Shown: positions 6,220-6,327 of the stretch, piece by piece | How positions within the stretch are numbered: the stretch's first letter is position 1 | Layout of the letters: every line of letters begins with the position of its first letter | Assembly: GCA_024279045.1 (NCBI GenBank) | Contig: JAJRRZ010000247.1 | Location: 1 to 6,327 of the forward strand | DNA length: 6,327 bases | Reading direction: 5' to 3' | DNA from: Alphaproteobacteria bacterium | Lineage (GTDB): Bacteria; Pseudomonadota; Alphaproteobacteria; Rhizobiales; Aestuariivirgaceae | The notes under the pieces: generated by a model | The model's database searches: none | Seen by the model: the letters and a program-made list of their open reading frames with translations, nothing else | Told to the model about the DNA's origin: nothing | Made by a program: the position numbers and the translations under genes

Positions 6220-6327
6220 AGGCGCAGACGAGGGCAAGCATTGATGCGAAATTGGCAGCTGTTTTCTCGCAGCGCAGGGCAATTCTCTTGAACCGTTTGA
6301 TTTTCCCGAACAGCTGCTCGATGCGCG
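6188..6327 (-). CDS. IS5-type DDE transposase, C-terminal 45 codons, cut by the window edge
   Basis: Read on the minus strand from the right edge, the frame gives RIEQLFGKIKRFKRIALRCE, then KTAANF, ALVCAFIWIK and FVHRA, ending at TAG (plus-strand 6190-6188). The pattern R-x-E-x-x-F-x-x-x-K followed by R-I-A-L-R-x-E-K is the end of the catalytic domain of IS5-family transposases. The Glu at 6317-6319 is the likely third member of the DDE triad. The hydrophobic ending with a C-terminal V-H-x-A is also typical. The coding region runs to the very tip of the element. Its stop codon is supplied by the target sequence CTAG, since the element itself ends at about 6191. Most of the protein and both catalytic aspartates lie outside the window, so activity cannot be judged. 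Confidence 0.85.
   Translation of the reverse strand, partial: RIEQLFGKIKRFKRIALRCEKTAANFASMLALVCAFIWIKFVHRA
6191..6327 (-). mobile_element. End of an IS5-type insertion sequence within the P-loop gene
   Basis: The composition changes abruptly from AT-rich to mixed at about 6191. The sequence then starts with GGCTCTGTGGAC, which resembles a terminal inverted repeat of IS5-type elements. The insertion point is CTAG (6188-6191), which fits the YTAR target of the IS5 group, with TA or the whole CTAG expected as the duplicated target. Only the end carrying the 3' part of the transposase gene is visible, so the other terminal repeat and the second target copy cannot be checked. The exact tip could be 6191 or 6192. 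Confidence 0.8.

Noticed and set aside
1..6327. CRISPR array, tRNA, rRNA or replication origin
   Set aside because: No regularly spaced repeats, tRNA cloverleaf arms, rRNA segments or origin-like iterons were seen on either strand.

Overview
The window is GC-rich chromosomal DNA, most likely from an alphaproteobacterium, that gives way to AT-rich foreign DNA and then to a GC-richer insertion sequence in its last 450 bases. The assignment rests on protein character (alphaproteobacterial-style IspH and GcvT wording, full-length one-chain GcvP) and high GC; it is an inference, not a database result.

Layout. Positions 1-845 (minus strand) hold the N-terminal 281 codons of ispH, the last enzyme of the MEP isoprenoid pathway; the gene runs off the left edge. 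Positions 846-1348 form a divergent intergenic region. Most of it is a tandem (two-aptamer) glycine riboswitch, followed by a roughly 90-base expression platform that could control the ribosome binding site of the next gene. Positions 1349-5884 (plus strand) carry gcvT, gcvH and gcvP. These encode the T, H and P proteins of the glycine cleavage system, in a compact operon that the riboswitch would open when glycine is abundant. The L protein (dihydrolipoyl dehydrogenase) is not here.

The right end is the unusual part. The gcvP frame keeps family identity up to the conserved DRNL near its C-terminus. It then ends in an unrelated basic tail, and its stop codon overlaps the start of an AT-rich gene (about 30% GC) in the arrangement TAATG. 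That gene begins a P-loop NTPase with a clear Walker A motif. It is cut after about 102 codons by an IS5-type insertion sequence, of which the window shows one end and the C-terminal 45 codons of the transposase on the minus strand. A promoter-like TTGACA and a perfect 15-base palindrome lie inside the last gcvP codons, just ahead of the foreign gene. The simplest reading is that horizontally acquired DNA joined at the 3' end of gcvP, rebuilt its frame with a new tail and placed its first gene as a fourth cistron of the glycine operon. An IS later broke that gene. What lies beyond the IS is outside the window.
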